Assembly (NCBI GenBank): GCA_945907045.1 | Contig: CAMDSH010000004.1 | Coordinates: 62,001-126,000 of the forward strand | Direction of reading: 5' to 3' | From: Rhizobium sp. Q54 | Lineage (GTDB): Bacteria; Pseudomonadota; Alphaproteobacteria; Rhizobiales; Xanthobacteraceae | Length of the DNA: 64,000 nucleotides | Shown here: one piece after another, positions 9,889-18,539 of the stretch | Numbering within the stretch: position 1 is the stretch's first letter | How the letters are laid out: each line of letters begins with the position of its first letter | Position numbers and translations under genes: made by a program | Notes under the pieces: model-generated | What the model saw: only the letters and a program-made list of their open reading frames with translations | Told to the model about the DNA's origin: nothing | Database searches by the model: none

Positions 9889-10533
9889 TTACGGCGTCTC
9901 GCCGAGTTTTTTCAGCGCGTCGATGGCCGGCCGAAAATTTGCATCGAACTTCAGCGATTGCCGGTAGTCTGCGATGGCGCGCGCCTTGTCGCCTTGTTTT
10001 TCACGGGCCAGACCACGGTTGAAAAATGCGGTGCCGTATTGCGGATTGAGGCTTATGGCCTGGTCGTAATCGGAAATCGCGCGGTCGATATCGGCTTTGT
10101 CCAGCCAGACGTTGCCACGGTTGCCATAAGCCGTGGCGTATTTCGGATCGAGCTTGATAGCCTCGCTGTGATCGGCAAGCGCGCGGTCGTATTGTTTCTT
10201 CCCGCGCCAGGCATTGCCACGGCTGGTGTAAGTCGGCGCGGCGCGCGGATCGAGCCGCAGCGACTCGTTGTAGTCTGTGAGCGCGCGATCGAATTGGCCC
10301 TGACGGCGGTACATATTGCCACGCCCGAGGAGCGCGCCGGCCTGGCTGCGGTCGCTTGCCCGGCCGGATTTGATCACCAGCGTGCAGGACTTGATCACTT
10401 CTTCCATGCGGGTGAGGTCGGGCTCGATGCAGTGGTTATAGGCTTGTTTGACGGCATCGAGCTTTTGCGCCGGGGCCGGAGCCGCATGAACTAAAAAAAC
10501 CGCGGCGGTGGCTGCAATGATGGCAATTCGCAT
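9889..10533 (-). CDS. Secreted tetratricopeptide repeat protein
   Basis: 214 residues. Signal peptide AIIAATAAVFLVHAAPAPAQ (cleavage near residue 23), two cysteines early in the mature part (NHC and KSC), then four tandem TPR units from about residue 66 to 201, each with the pattern G-N-x-(W/Y)-x(8)-A-x-x-D-(Y/H)-x-x-A-(I/L)-x-L-(D/N)-P. TPR arrays act as protein-protein scaffolds; here probably in the periplasm. Partner unknown. It converges with the MFS gene, with only 5 bases between stops. Confidence 0.88.
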   Translation of the reverse strand: MRIAIIAATAAVFLVHAAPAPAQKLDAVKQAYNHCIEPDLTRMEEVIKSCTLVIKSGRASDRSQAGALLGRGNMYRRQGQFDRALTDYNESLRLDPRAAPTYTSRGNAWRGKKQYDRALADHSEAIKLDPKYATAYGNRGNVWLDKADIDRAISDYDQAISLNPQYGTAFFNRGLAREKQGDKARAIADYRQSLKFDANFRPAIDALKKLGETP

Positions 10534-10623
10534 TCGCTTATCCCCCGTGTCCGCATTTGATGCGGAGCAGATCCAGCCTAAAGCAAAGCAGGATTTCAGT
10601 CATGTGCGTGAGTTCGATACGAG

Positions 10624-11751
10624 TCATTTTGCCGGGGTGATGCGCAAAATCCGCCCCGCGGAATTGTCGGTGAGCAGCCAGATCGCGCCGTCAGGGCCAG
10701 CCCGCACGTCGCGGATGCGCTCGCGCAAATCATTCAACAGGCGCTCTTCCTTCACGACTTTCTCGCCGTCGAGTTCGAGCCGCACCAGCATCTGGCCGGC
10801 GAGCGCGCCGATAAACAGATTGCCCTTCCACGCCGGGAACAGGTTGCCGGTGTAAAACGCCATGCCGGAAGGCGCGATCGACGGAACCCAGTATTTGATC
10901 GGCTGCTCCATGCCCGGTTTGGACGTGCTCTCGTGGATTTTCGCTCCGCTGTAATCGATGCCGTAACCGATCACCGGCCAGCCGTAATTTTTCCCCGCCT
11001 GCGGAATGTTGATCTCGTCGCCGCCGCGCGGGCCGTGCTCGTGCTCCCACAGTTTTCCGCTGGCGGGATTGATCGCCGCGCCCTGCGCGTTGCGGTGGCC
11101 GTAGGACCAGATTTCCGGTTTCACATCAGGCCTGCCGATAAAGGGATTATCCTTCGGCACCGCGCCGTCGGGCGTAATGCGCACGATCTTTCCGAGGTGG
11201 TTGGACAAGTTTTGCGCTTCGTCACGCGTGCTGGAATGCTCGCCCATTGTGAGGAACAGATTGCCCTCCGGCATTTGCACGATGCGGCAACCGTAGTGAT
11301 AGCCAAACGACGCCGGGCCTTCCTGCCGGAAGATTACTTTCACATCATCGAGCCGCGGCGTGGTGTCATCGACGAATTTCGCCCGCGCCATCGCCGTGCG
11401 CGAGCCAGAAGCGAGCGGTTCGGCGAAACAGAAATAGATCGTGCTGTTCTGCGCAAAATTGCGGTCGATCGTCACGTCGAGCAATCCGCCCTGACCCGAC
11501 GCATATACGCGCGGCACGCCGGCGAGCGGCTGCGATAATTTTCCATCGCGGGTGACGACGCGCAGGCGGCCGGGGCGCTCGGTCACCAGCATCCGCCCGT
11601 CGGGCAGGAAGGCGAGGCTCCACGGATTTGCCAATCCACCGGCGATGGTTTCGACATTGATGTTGCCGGCTTCCGAGCGGAATGTTTGTGCGGTGGCAGA
11701 GCCGCCAAACAGGAGCAGCGCCGCCGCGCATGCCAGCGATGATTTTTTCAT
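10624..11751 (-). CDS. PQQ-dependent sugar dehydrogenase (soluble aldose dehydrogenase family)
   Basis: 375 residues from ATG 11751 (GGAG upstream; signal peptide [18 protein letters not shown]). A single GDSH-type six-bladed beta-propeller: [20 protein letters not shown] at the first blade, YGHRNAQG (the conserved His) and [13 protein letters not shown] around the PQQ/Ca site, ending with [16 protein letters not shown]. Family members such as E. coli YliI oxidise aldoses in the periplasm using PQQ and pass electrons to the respiratory chain. No PQQ biosynthesis gene is in the window. It appears monocistronic. Confidence 0.9.
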   Translation of the reverse strand: MKKSSLACAAALLLFGGSATAQTFRSEAGNINVETIAGGLANPWSLAFLPDGRMLVTERPGRLRVVTRDGKLSQPLAGVPRVYASGQGGLLDVTIDRNFAQNSTIYFCFAEPLASGSRTAMARAKFVDDTTPRLDDVKVIFRQEGPASFGYHYGCRIVQMPEGNLFLTMGEHSSTRDEAQNLSNHLGKIVRITPDGAVPKDNPFIGRPDVKPEIWSYGHRNAQGAAINPASGKLWEHEHGPRGGDEINIPQAGKNYGWPVIGYGIDYSGAKIHESTSKPGMEQPIKYWVPSIAPSGMAFYTGNLFPAWKGNLFIGALAGQMLVRLELDGEKVVKEERLLNDLRERIRDVRAGPDGAIWLLTDNSAGRILRITPAK

Positions 11752-11840
11752 GAGGGCTCCGGCTTCGAAGGCTCGATTGCCGGAACTATAACAGCATTTG
11801 GAGGGTGCAGGTTCCGCCGGACGATGCAGCAATGAAAAGT

Positions 11841-11885
11841 CCCGGACGCCGTGGCTACAGACAGCGCGGCGTCCGGGGAGTTTTC
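11841..11885 (-). terminator. Strong hairpin, probable bidirectional terminator
   Basis: The arms CCCGGACGCCG and CGGCGTCCGGG (11841-11851 and 11867-11877) pair perfectly over 11 bases around a 15-base loop. GAGTTTTC follows on the plus strand and ACTTTTC on the minus strand. It lies about 40 bases past the stop of the minus-strand gene 11918-12205, which it most likely terminates. Confidence 0.7.
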
Positions 11886-11917
11886 ACAACGCTGCGTACG
11901 CAACCTTACGCGTCGCC

Positions 11918-12205
11918 TTACTCGCGCCGGGAGCCGGGCAGCATCAGCACGCCGATGCCGCTCATGCCGATGAAGACGAGGCCGAGCAGCAGCGCGATGG
12001 CGAACACGCTGCCTTCGTTTTCGAGCAGGGCGCCTGCGGCACTAGCGCGCGCGATGCCGATCGACACCACGGTGGCGGCGACGATGGTAGAAAGGGCGAG
12101 CGCGGCGGTCGCGATCAGCTCGGCGAGCGCGCCGGAGCGGCGCTCATCCCGTAGCTGGCGGCGGGTCGGGTGCTCGAACCCGGTCCGCTCATAAGGCTGT
12201 GTCAT
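11918..12205 (-). CDS. Small membrane protein of unknown function
   Basis: 95 residues from Met at 12205. A hydrophilic basic N-terminus (PTRRQLRDERRSG) is followed by two hydrophobic helices (about 30-55 and 67-88) and a short basic tail. No recognised family. The track extends the start to 12253, but the upstream residues look non-native; an AGG lies 8 bases before the chosen ATG. Single gene with its own terminator hairpin. Confidence 0.6.
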   Translation of the reverse strand: MTQPYERTGFEHPTRRQLRDERRSGALAELIATAALALSTIVAATVVSIGIARASAAGALLENEGSVFAIALLLGLVFIGMSGIGVLMLPGSRRE

Positions 12206-12352
12206 GTCGGGCCTGCAATGCATTACTTTGTCCATGCTGGCATCATGCGGCATGAAGCGGGCGCGCGTTCGACCGGACTGCGGCGAAGCCCGTGAGGAAT
12301 AGCGGCGCTTTCGTGACTATGGTTAACGAAACGTGAACGGCTTATTGCCATC

Positions 12353-12465
12353 GCCCGGCTTGACCGGGTGATCCAGTAATCACCGGCTTAAACGATAAGA
12401 CCGGCAGCAATGCCCGGATCGGATGTCCGGCGGCTACTGGATGCCCCGCCTTCGCGGGGCATGAC
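12353..12465. repeat. BIME-like pair of inverted palindromic (REP-type) repeats
   Basis: The left unit is a short hairpin (CCCGG-CTTGA-CCGGG) followed by TGATCCAGTA. The right unit is TACTGG followed by the perfect hairpin ATGCCCCGC-CT-TCGCGGGGCAT. The CCAGTA and TACTGG cores face each other about 55 bases apart, so the two units are inverted copies of one design. A second member of the same family is at 56670-56788. The element lies 3' of the GST gene. Confidence 0.75.
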
Positions 12466-12474
12466 AGAGAGAGC

Positions 12475-13107
12475 CTACTCCGCCACCGCCAGCGACTCCG
12501 CCTGCCAGTCCATCGCCACATGACCGGGTTCGGCTTCGATCCGCGCCAGCCAGTCGCGGATGGCGGGAAAGCGGGTGAGGTCGAAGTCGCACTCGTGAGC
12601 GACGTGGGTGTAAGCGTAGAGCGCGATGTCCGCGATGGTGTAGCGGCCGGCGGCGAAATAACGGTTCTTGGCGATGTGGTTTTCCATCACACCGAGTGCG
12701 CGAAAGCCGCTTTCCATCCAGTCTTCCAGCGCGTGCTGCTGCAGCTCGCGGCCTCCCTTGATCAGCGCCAGCCAGAAGAACGCCGCGCCGATATTCGGCT
12801 CCAGACTGTGCTGTTCGAAGAACATCCATTGCAGCGCTTCGGCGCGGTCGATGCGGTCGTCGGGCGCGAGCGTGGTGCCGCCCGCGACGTACCAGAGAAT
12901 GGCGTTGGATTCGGCGAGATAGCGGCCGGGCGCGACTTTCAGCAGCGGCACCTGGCCGTTCGGATTCTTGGTGAGGAATTCCGGCGTGCGGCTCTCGCCC
13001 TTGAGGATGTCGACCTCGACAAGTTCGTAAGGCGCGCCGAGATGCGCGAGCGCGAGACGCACTTTATAGGCATTGCCCGAACGCTGCATGGAATAGAGCG
13101 TGTACAT
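12475..13107 (-). CDS. Glutathione S-transferase family protein
   Basis: 210 residues from Met at 13107 (MYTLYSMQRSGN); the track start is 12 codons upstream. N-terminal thioredoxin-like domain with SGNAYKVRLAL, NPNGQVPLL (cis-Pro) and AESNAIL (glutathione-binding Glu-Ser), then an all-helical C-terminal domain with the N-capping motif TIADIALYAYTHVAHE near residue 155. Cytosolic GSH-conjugating or thiol-transfer enzyme; the substrate is unknown. Ser10 or Tyr5 could be the catalytic residue. Single gene; the REP-type element follows it. Confidence 0.87.
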   Translation of the reverse strand: MYTLYSMQRSGNAYKVRLALAHLGAPYELVEVDILKGESRTPEFLTKNPNGQVPLLKVAPGRYLAESNAILWYVAGGTTLAPDDRIDRAEALQWMFFEQHSLEPNIGAAFFWLALIKGGRELQQHALEDWMESGFRALGVMENHIAKNRYFAAGRYTIADIALYAYTHVAHECDFDLTRFPAIRDWLARIEAEPGHVAMDWQAESLAVAE

Positions 13108-13275
13108 TCCAACCCCTCGTGCGTATGCGATTATTCCCACCACCCACGCGCCCGATAAGGACGAAGTCAGGCGATAACAAGGCCGGCAGATTAGGCCGAT
13201 TCAAAAAGACGTGAGCGGTTCTCCGCCGCGCGATTTGAAGCGATATTTCCTCCCGTCAAGCACGGGAAGGAAAAA

Positions 13276-14094
13276 TCATTCCGCCGCTTCGCGGTGCGCG
13301 CGGGCATATTCCACCAGCGCGTCGTCATCCACCATTTCGATCGGCGTGAAATCGCGGTGCGCGATCCATTCCTCGCGCGTGAACTTGGTAATGTGGTTGG
13401 AGACGGCGCAGAGCGTGAGATAAACGATCTTGCGCGGGTAGGGCGTGATGTTCGGCGGCGAGGCGTGCACCAAGTTGCCGTGGAACATCAGCACCGAGCC
13501 GGCTTTGCCGGTCGGCGCCACGATGCCGACGCCGTCGGGACCGGCGGCGTCCTTTGCGAGTTTCGTCACGGTGTCCTTGTCGAGCGTCCACAGCGGATAG
13601 GACGTCGTGGTCGTGTCATGGCCGGCTTTGAGCACGCCCTGCTTGTGACTCTTCGGAATGATCATCAACGCGCCGTTGATCGGCAGCACGTCGTCCAGGA
13701 AAATCGCGATGTTCATCGCGCGCGGCTCCGGCATGCCGTCGTCGCGCGCCCATGTGCCGTAATCCTGATGCCACTGCCAGACATCGCCCTCGAACGCGGC
13801 TTTGGCATTCAATTTGAACTGATGGACGTAAACGCTTTCGCCGAATAGCTGCATCAGCGGCGCGACCAGCCGCGGATGCCGCGACATGATCTCGAACACC
13901 TTGTTGAATTTGTGCGCGGCAAAGGCGGTGCGCGGCGCGCCGGATTTCTCGCGCCAGACTTCCTTGCGCTCAAGCTTGAGGATGTTGTCAGCTTCGATGC
14001 GCAGCAGTTCGATTTCTTCCTCCGAGAAGCAATTGGGGAAGAAGACGTAGCCCTGCTCGTCGAAGGCCTTGAGCTGCTCGGCGTTGAGCTTCAT
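13276..14094 (-). CDS. Phytanoyl-CoA dioxygenase (PhyH) family Fe(II)/2-oxoglutarate oxygenase
   Basis: 272 residues from ATG 14094 (GGAG 8 bases upstream). The double-stranded beta-helix metal triad is complete: His109-x-Asp111 (WQWHQDYGTW) and His210 (NLVHASPPN), with Arg221 positioned for 2-oxoglutarate. PhyH-type enzymes hydroxylate or demethylate small molecules and lipids in the cytosol. The HQDYGTW context resembles bacterial members acting on small acids, but the substrate cannot be named. It is divergent from the small metalloprotease-like gene at 14315. Confidence 0.85.
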   Translation of the reverse strand: MKLNAEQLKAFDEQGYVFFPNCFSEEEIELLRIEADNILKLERKEVWREKSGAPRTAFAAHKFNKVFEIMSRHPRLVAPLMQLFGESVYVHQFKLNAKAAFEGDVWQWHQDYGTWARDDGMPEPRAMNIAIFLDDVLPINGALMIIPKSHKQGVLKAGHDTTTTSYPLWTLDKDTVTKLAKDAAGPDGVGIVAPTGKAGSVLMFHGNLVHASPPNITPYPRKIVYLTLCAVSNHITKFTREEWIAHRDFTPIEMVDDDALVEYARAHREAAE

Positions 14095-14314
14095 GGGCGG
14101 CGCTCCCTTGGATTTCGGCGGCCGGGTAACCCGGCTCTGTCTTGCCGCTATTTTAGGCTGCACCCCGCAAAAAGCCACAGGCCCGGCATCTTCTGGTGGT
14201 TCGGAGTTTTGCCCATAAACGGCACATAACGGCTTCATATTCTGCCGCGTTCACGGTTTCTAAATCGGCCTGCCGTATTTTGTTAACCGTGAGTGTTGTT
14301 GGAGGGTGTTGCGT

Positions 14315-14695
14315 ATGAAGCGCGTTCTGGTTGTCATTTCCCTGCTCGCGGTCTGCTGCTTCAGCACCAGTGCGGTGAGCGGCTCGAGCGGCACCTACGT
14401 CTGGCTCCCGCCCGCGCAATACGACCACAAGCCCAAAATTCGCGTCATCGAGAAGACGGCCGATTACTGGTCGGTGGATCAGGTTTGCCGCAGCCACATG
14501 GGCGTTGCATTCGCTCAGATGGGCCGGGGCTCGAACGGCCGGTTCGAGGCCTGCGCGATCCAATCGAAGAAAACCTGCACGATCATCATTCCGCGCGTCG
14601 ATGCCAACGTCGATGCCGAGACGCAGGCGCGCTTGCGGCGGCATGAGATCGGGCATTGCAACGGCTGGCCGAACGATCACGCCGACGGCGTGTAA
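14315..14695 (+). CDS. Small secreted protein with HExxH zinc-peptidase-like motif
   Basis: 126 residues from ATG 14315, which has GGAGGG 8 bases upstream; the track uses a GTG at 14306. Signal peptide VLVVISLLAVCCFSTSAVSG, then a 100-residue domain ending in RRHEIGHCNGWPNDHADG. HEIGH is a canonical zinc-binding HExxH; the following HCNGW and a further His (NDHAD, about 7 residues on) could supply the third ligand. Four cysteines are in the mature part (VC, AC, TC, HC). Similar short proteins occur in Bradyrhizobium-like genomes; activity has not been shown as far as I know. Confidence 0.75.
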   Translation: MKRVLVVISLLAVCCFSTSAVSGSSGTYVWLPPAQYDHKPKIRVIEKTADYWSVDQVCRSHMGVAFAQMGRGSNGRFEACAIQSKKTCTIIIPRVDANVDAETQARLRRHEIGHCNGWPNDHADGV

Positions 14696-14710
14696 ACCGC
14701 GCGCCGCGGA

Positions 14711-14761
14711 TCATTTCTCGTCGTAAGCCTGTTGCAATTTTTTGATGTCGAGCTTGGTCAT
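14711..14761 (-). pseudogene. Probable 3' remnant of a PhnB-like (VOC) gene
   Basis: A 16-codon reading frame, MTKLDIKKLQQAYDEK, ends in TGA at 14711. The sequence resembles the last helix of PhnB-type VOC proteins, which typically end in (M)xKLDIxxLxxAYxG. No upstream coding body exists, since the GT87 gene stops at 14789. It is best read as a deletion scar; a genuine 16-residue peptide cannot be excluded. Confidence 0.4.
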
Positions 14762-14788
14762 CTGCGTGTCCTCTGTCCCCTTTTCTTA

Positions 14789-16003
14789 TTAACCGGTGGC
14801 GGCCGATTTTGTTCGTGCCGCATTTGACCGCAACAGGATCATCACGAACGCGCAGAGCATCGCCGGCACCGCCAGCGGTATCAACGTTGCCTCCGCGATG
14901 GCGCGCGTGATCAACGGCACGATCCACAGTATAGCGAGCAGTGATTTCTCGTAACTGCCGAAGCCGCGCGCAAATCCATCGGCGGCGAGAAAACCGATGG
15001 CGGGCGCCAGCAGCATGAGATCGTAATCGAGGCTGTAAGGCGTTGCCAGCAGCGTGCCGATCAGCAACGCAGCGGCTTTGCGCGGGAAACTCGCGTTGCC
15101 GCGCCAGAGCCAGATGAGCGCGGCTGCGACGACAAGCGTCACCGCGCCCTGCAGGGTGTAAGCGAGCGTCACCGGCCCGCCCCACATTCGCACCCAGGAG
15201 AACACGCTCTGAATTTTGTACCAGCCGGTATCGCCCGATTCCAAGATGACGGTGCGGGTGAAGTCGGTCGAATCTAAAAATGCGAGCCAGATATCCAATC
15301 CAAAAGCGAGCGTGGTTGCGAGCACGCACAGCACGACGGTTGCCGCCGCCGCCGCAAAAGTCCGCCAGCGTCCGTCAGCCGCCAGTGCCAGCGGAATCAG
15401 CAAGCCGAATTGCGGCTTGTAGGCGAGGCAGCCGAACAGAATGCCGGCGAGGACCGGCTTCCGGTCGAGTGCGAGCAGCGCGGCGGCGAACAAGGCGGCG
15501 GTGAGGAAGCCGTTATGACCGTGGCCGAGATTGATGAATACGGCGGGAAACGCGAGCGCGAGAAGCAGCCAGAGCCTGTCATTCGTACCAACGACGGCAC
15601 GCATCGCCCATAGATAAAGCGCCAGCGTCACGCCCTGCCACAGTGCGAGCGCCAGCGGGTACGGCAGCAGCGCCAGCAGCGCCGCCAGCCCGAGGAAAAA
15701 CGGCGGATAGTGCCAGCCGTAAAACGGCGTGGCCGCTCCGAAGATCGCCAGCTCGCGGGCGTATTGCAGCTTCGGGTCGAACGGCGCCGAGGGGAGGCCT
15801 TCGAGCACATAAGTCCCGGCGGCGTAGACATTGGTGAAGTCGGTGCCGATCGGGTGGCCGAACCGGTCGATCAGTCCATCCGCGGTGGCGATGAGATAGA
15901 TGGCGCCGATAGCCGAGGCCACCAGCACGGCGAGCGCCACCAGCCGCATCCGCTCGCGGGTCAGCCAGCCGCCCGTGCTTAGAGTGTTGAGGAAGGCGCC
16001 CAT
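14789..16003 (-). CDS. GT87-type membrane glycosyltransferase (DUF2029), second copy
   Basis: 404 residues with about ten membrane helices and the GT87 pattern: first loop PIGTDFTNVYAAGTYVLEG with the conserved Asp, then FYGWHYPPFFLGLAALLALLPY. It parallels the 3.3-4.6 kb gene (WxYPP, helices, loop spacing) but the two are clearly divergent paralogues. Expected to transfer a sugar from a polyprenyl-phosphate donor at the periplasmic face. Neither copy is near other glycan genes, so the acceptor is unknown. Confidence 0.82.
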   Translation of the reverse strand: MGAFLNTLSTGGWLTRERMRLVALAVLVASAIGAIYLIATADGLIDRFGHPIGTDFTNVYAAGTYVLEGLPSAPFDPKLQYARELAIFGAATPFYGWHYPPFFLGLAALLALLPYPLALALWQGVTLALYLWAMRAVVGTNDRLWLLLALAFPAVFINLGHGHNGFLTAALFAAALLALDRKPVLAGILFGCLAYKPQFGLLIPLALAADGRWRTFAAAAATVVLCVLATTLAFGLDIWLAFLDSTDFTRTVILESGDTGWYKIQSVFSWVRMWGGPVTLAYTLQGAVTLVVAAALIWLWRGNASFPRKAAALLIGTLLATPYSLDYDLMLLAPAIGFLAADGFARGFGSYEKSLLAILWIVPLITRAIAEATLIPLAVPAMLCAFVMILLRSNAARTKSAATG

Positions 16004-16138
16004 GCGGACCCCGGAAAAGGCCGGTTTAGCAGGGGCGGATTAAGAGAGGGTTAGACCATCAACAGTCTTGATGATTGCATCACCGAATAGCGTCTTGCCG
16101 ACGCCATTTTGGCGTTTTACGACATGCTCCGCGCCTAA

Positions 16139-17368
<1,230 letters not shown>

Positions 17369-17402
17369 GAGAAATCACACGCGGCTTGGATAGAGTCGCT
17401 GG

Positions 17403-18449
17403 ATGCAAATTTTCAATTTTCTTCAACTTCTACGCATCGTTGCCATCGCTTCTGCGCTTGCGGGCCTTACCGGCTCCGCCGCCGCGCAGGAGCGCGTTAC
17501 CGTCGGCGCGACGAGGGCTGCCAGCAATGGTGCGCTGTTCCTCGCCGCGGGCAAAGGCTACTTCAAGGAAGAAGGGCTCGACGTCGAATTGAAGTTCTAC
17601 ACGGCACAACAGGCTGTGTCGGCGCTTGCAACGGGAGAAGCCGATCTCGCCGCGGCCGAATTCACGCCGGCGGCATTCAATTTTGCGGGCAAGGGCGCGT
17701 TCAAGGCGATTGCCGCGCAGGCGCGGGAATTCAACGGTTTTGAGGGCAATGAAATTGTCGCCTCGAACGCGGCCTACGCCAAGGGCCTGCGTAAATTAGA
17801 GGACCTGTCCGGCAAGACCGTCGGTATCACGCAGTTAGGCTCAGTCTATCACTACCAGATCGCGCAGATCGCCAGGCTCAAGCGTTTCGATTTCAAGAAC
17901 GTTCTTCTCAAGACCTATCCATCGCTCGATGCGCTGGCGGCCGCGGTGAGCAAGGATCAGCTCGACGCCGCGATTCTTCCGGCGACGCTCGCGCGCGATA
18001 TCCTCACCGCGAGCCAGGCCAAGCTGGTCGGCTGGTATTCGGATGTCGATCAGCAGCAAGTCGGCGCATTGTTCGCCTCGGCAAAAATGATCGCCGGGCG
18101 GCGCGCAAGCGTGGAGAAATTCGTTCGCGCCTATCAGCGCGGCGCCGCCGATTTCGCCGCCGCGTTGTTACGCAAGGACCGTTACGCCAAGCGCGTCTCC
18201 GACGCCAATTCGCGTTCCGCCGCGCTCATCGTCGCGAAATATATTTATCCTTCTGAATCGTCCGACCGCGCGGCCTCGCTGATTGAGGGCACGGCTTATT
18301 ACACGGACCCGCAGGGTAGGTTCGATGTCGGCGATATTTACGATCAAGTCACCTGGTTCAAATCGCAGGGATTGATCGAGGCCGGAACCGATGCACGCGA
18401 CATCCTCGACCTGAGTTTCGTCAAAGGACATACCAACAGCCCGAAATAA
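17403..18449 (+). CDS. NMT1/THI5-like ABC transporter substrate-binding protein
   Basis: 348 residues: a signal peptide (LRIVAIASALAGLTGSAAAQ), then a type II periplasmic binding fold of the SsuA/NMT1 family, with LFLAAGKGYFKEEGLDVELKFY, a repeated-domain hinge and GKTVGITQLGSVYHYQ. Such receptors bind sulfonates, nitrate, pyrimidines or other small molecules and deliver them to an ABC permease. No permease or ATPase is adjacent, so it is an orphan receptor here. It lies 34 bases after the aminotransferase on the same strand. Confidence 0.85.
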   Translation: MQIFNFLQLLRIVAIASALAGLTGSAAAQERVTVGATRAASNGALFLAAGKGYFKEEGLDVELKFYTAQQAVSALATGEADLAAAEFTPAAFNFAGKGAFKAIAAQAREFNGFEGNEIVASNAAYAKGLRKLEDLSGKTVGITQLGSVYHYQIAQIARLKRFDFKNVLLKTYPSLDALAAAVSKDQLDAAILPATLARDILTASQAKLVGWYSDVDQQQVGALFASAKMIAGRRASVEKFVRAYQRGAADFAAALLRKDRYAKRVSDANSRSAALIVAKYIYPSESSDRAASLIEGTAYYTDPQGRFDVGDIYDQVTWFKSQGLIEAGTDARDILDLSFVKGHTNSPK

Positions 18450-18539
18450 CGGCCCTTGCCAGCCTTGGCTTTGCCTGAGACGATATCTCACGGGCCGGTT
18501 TAAGAGGTCCAACTCCCGGCCACAGCAAGGGAGGTTGCG

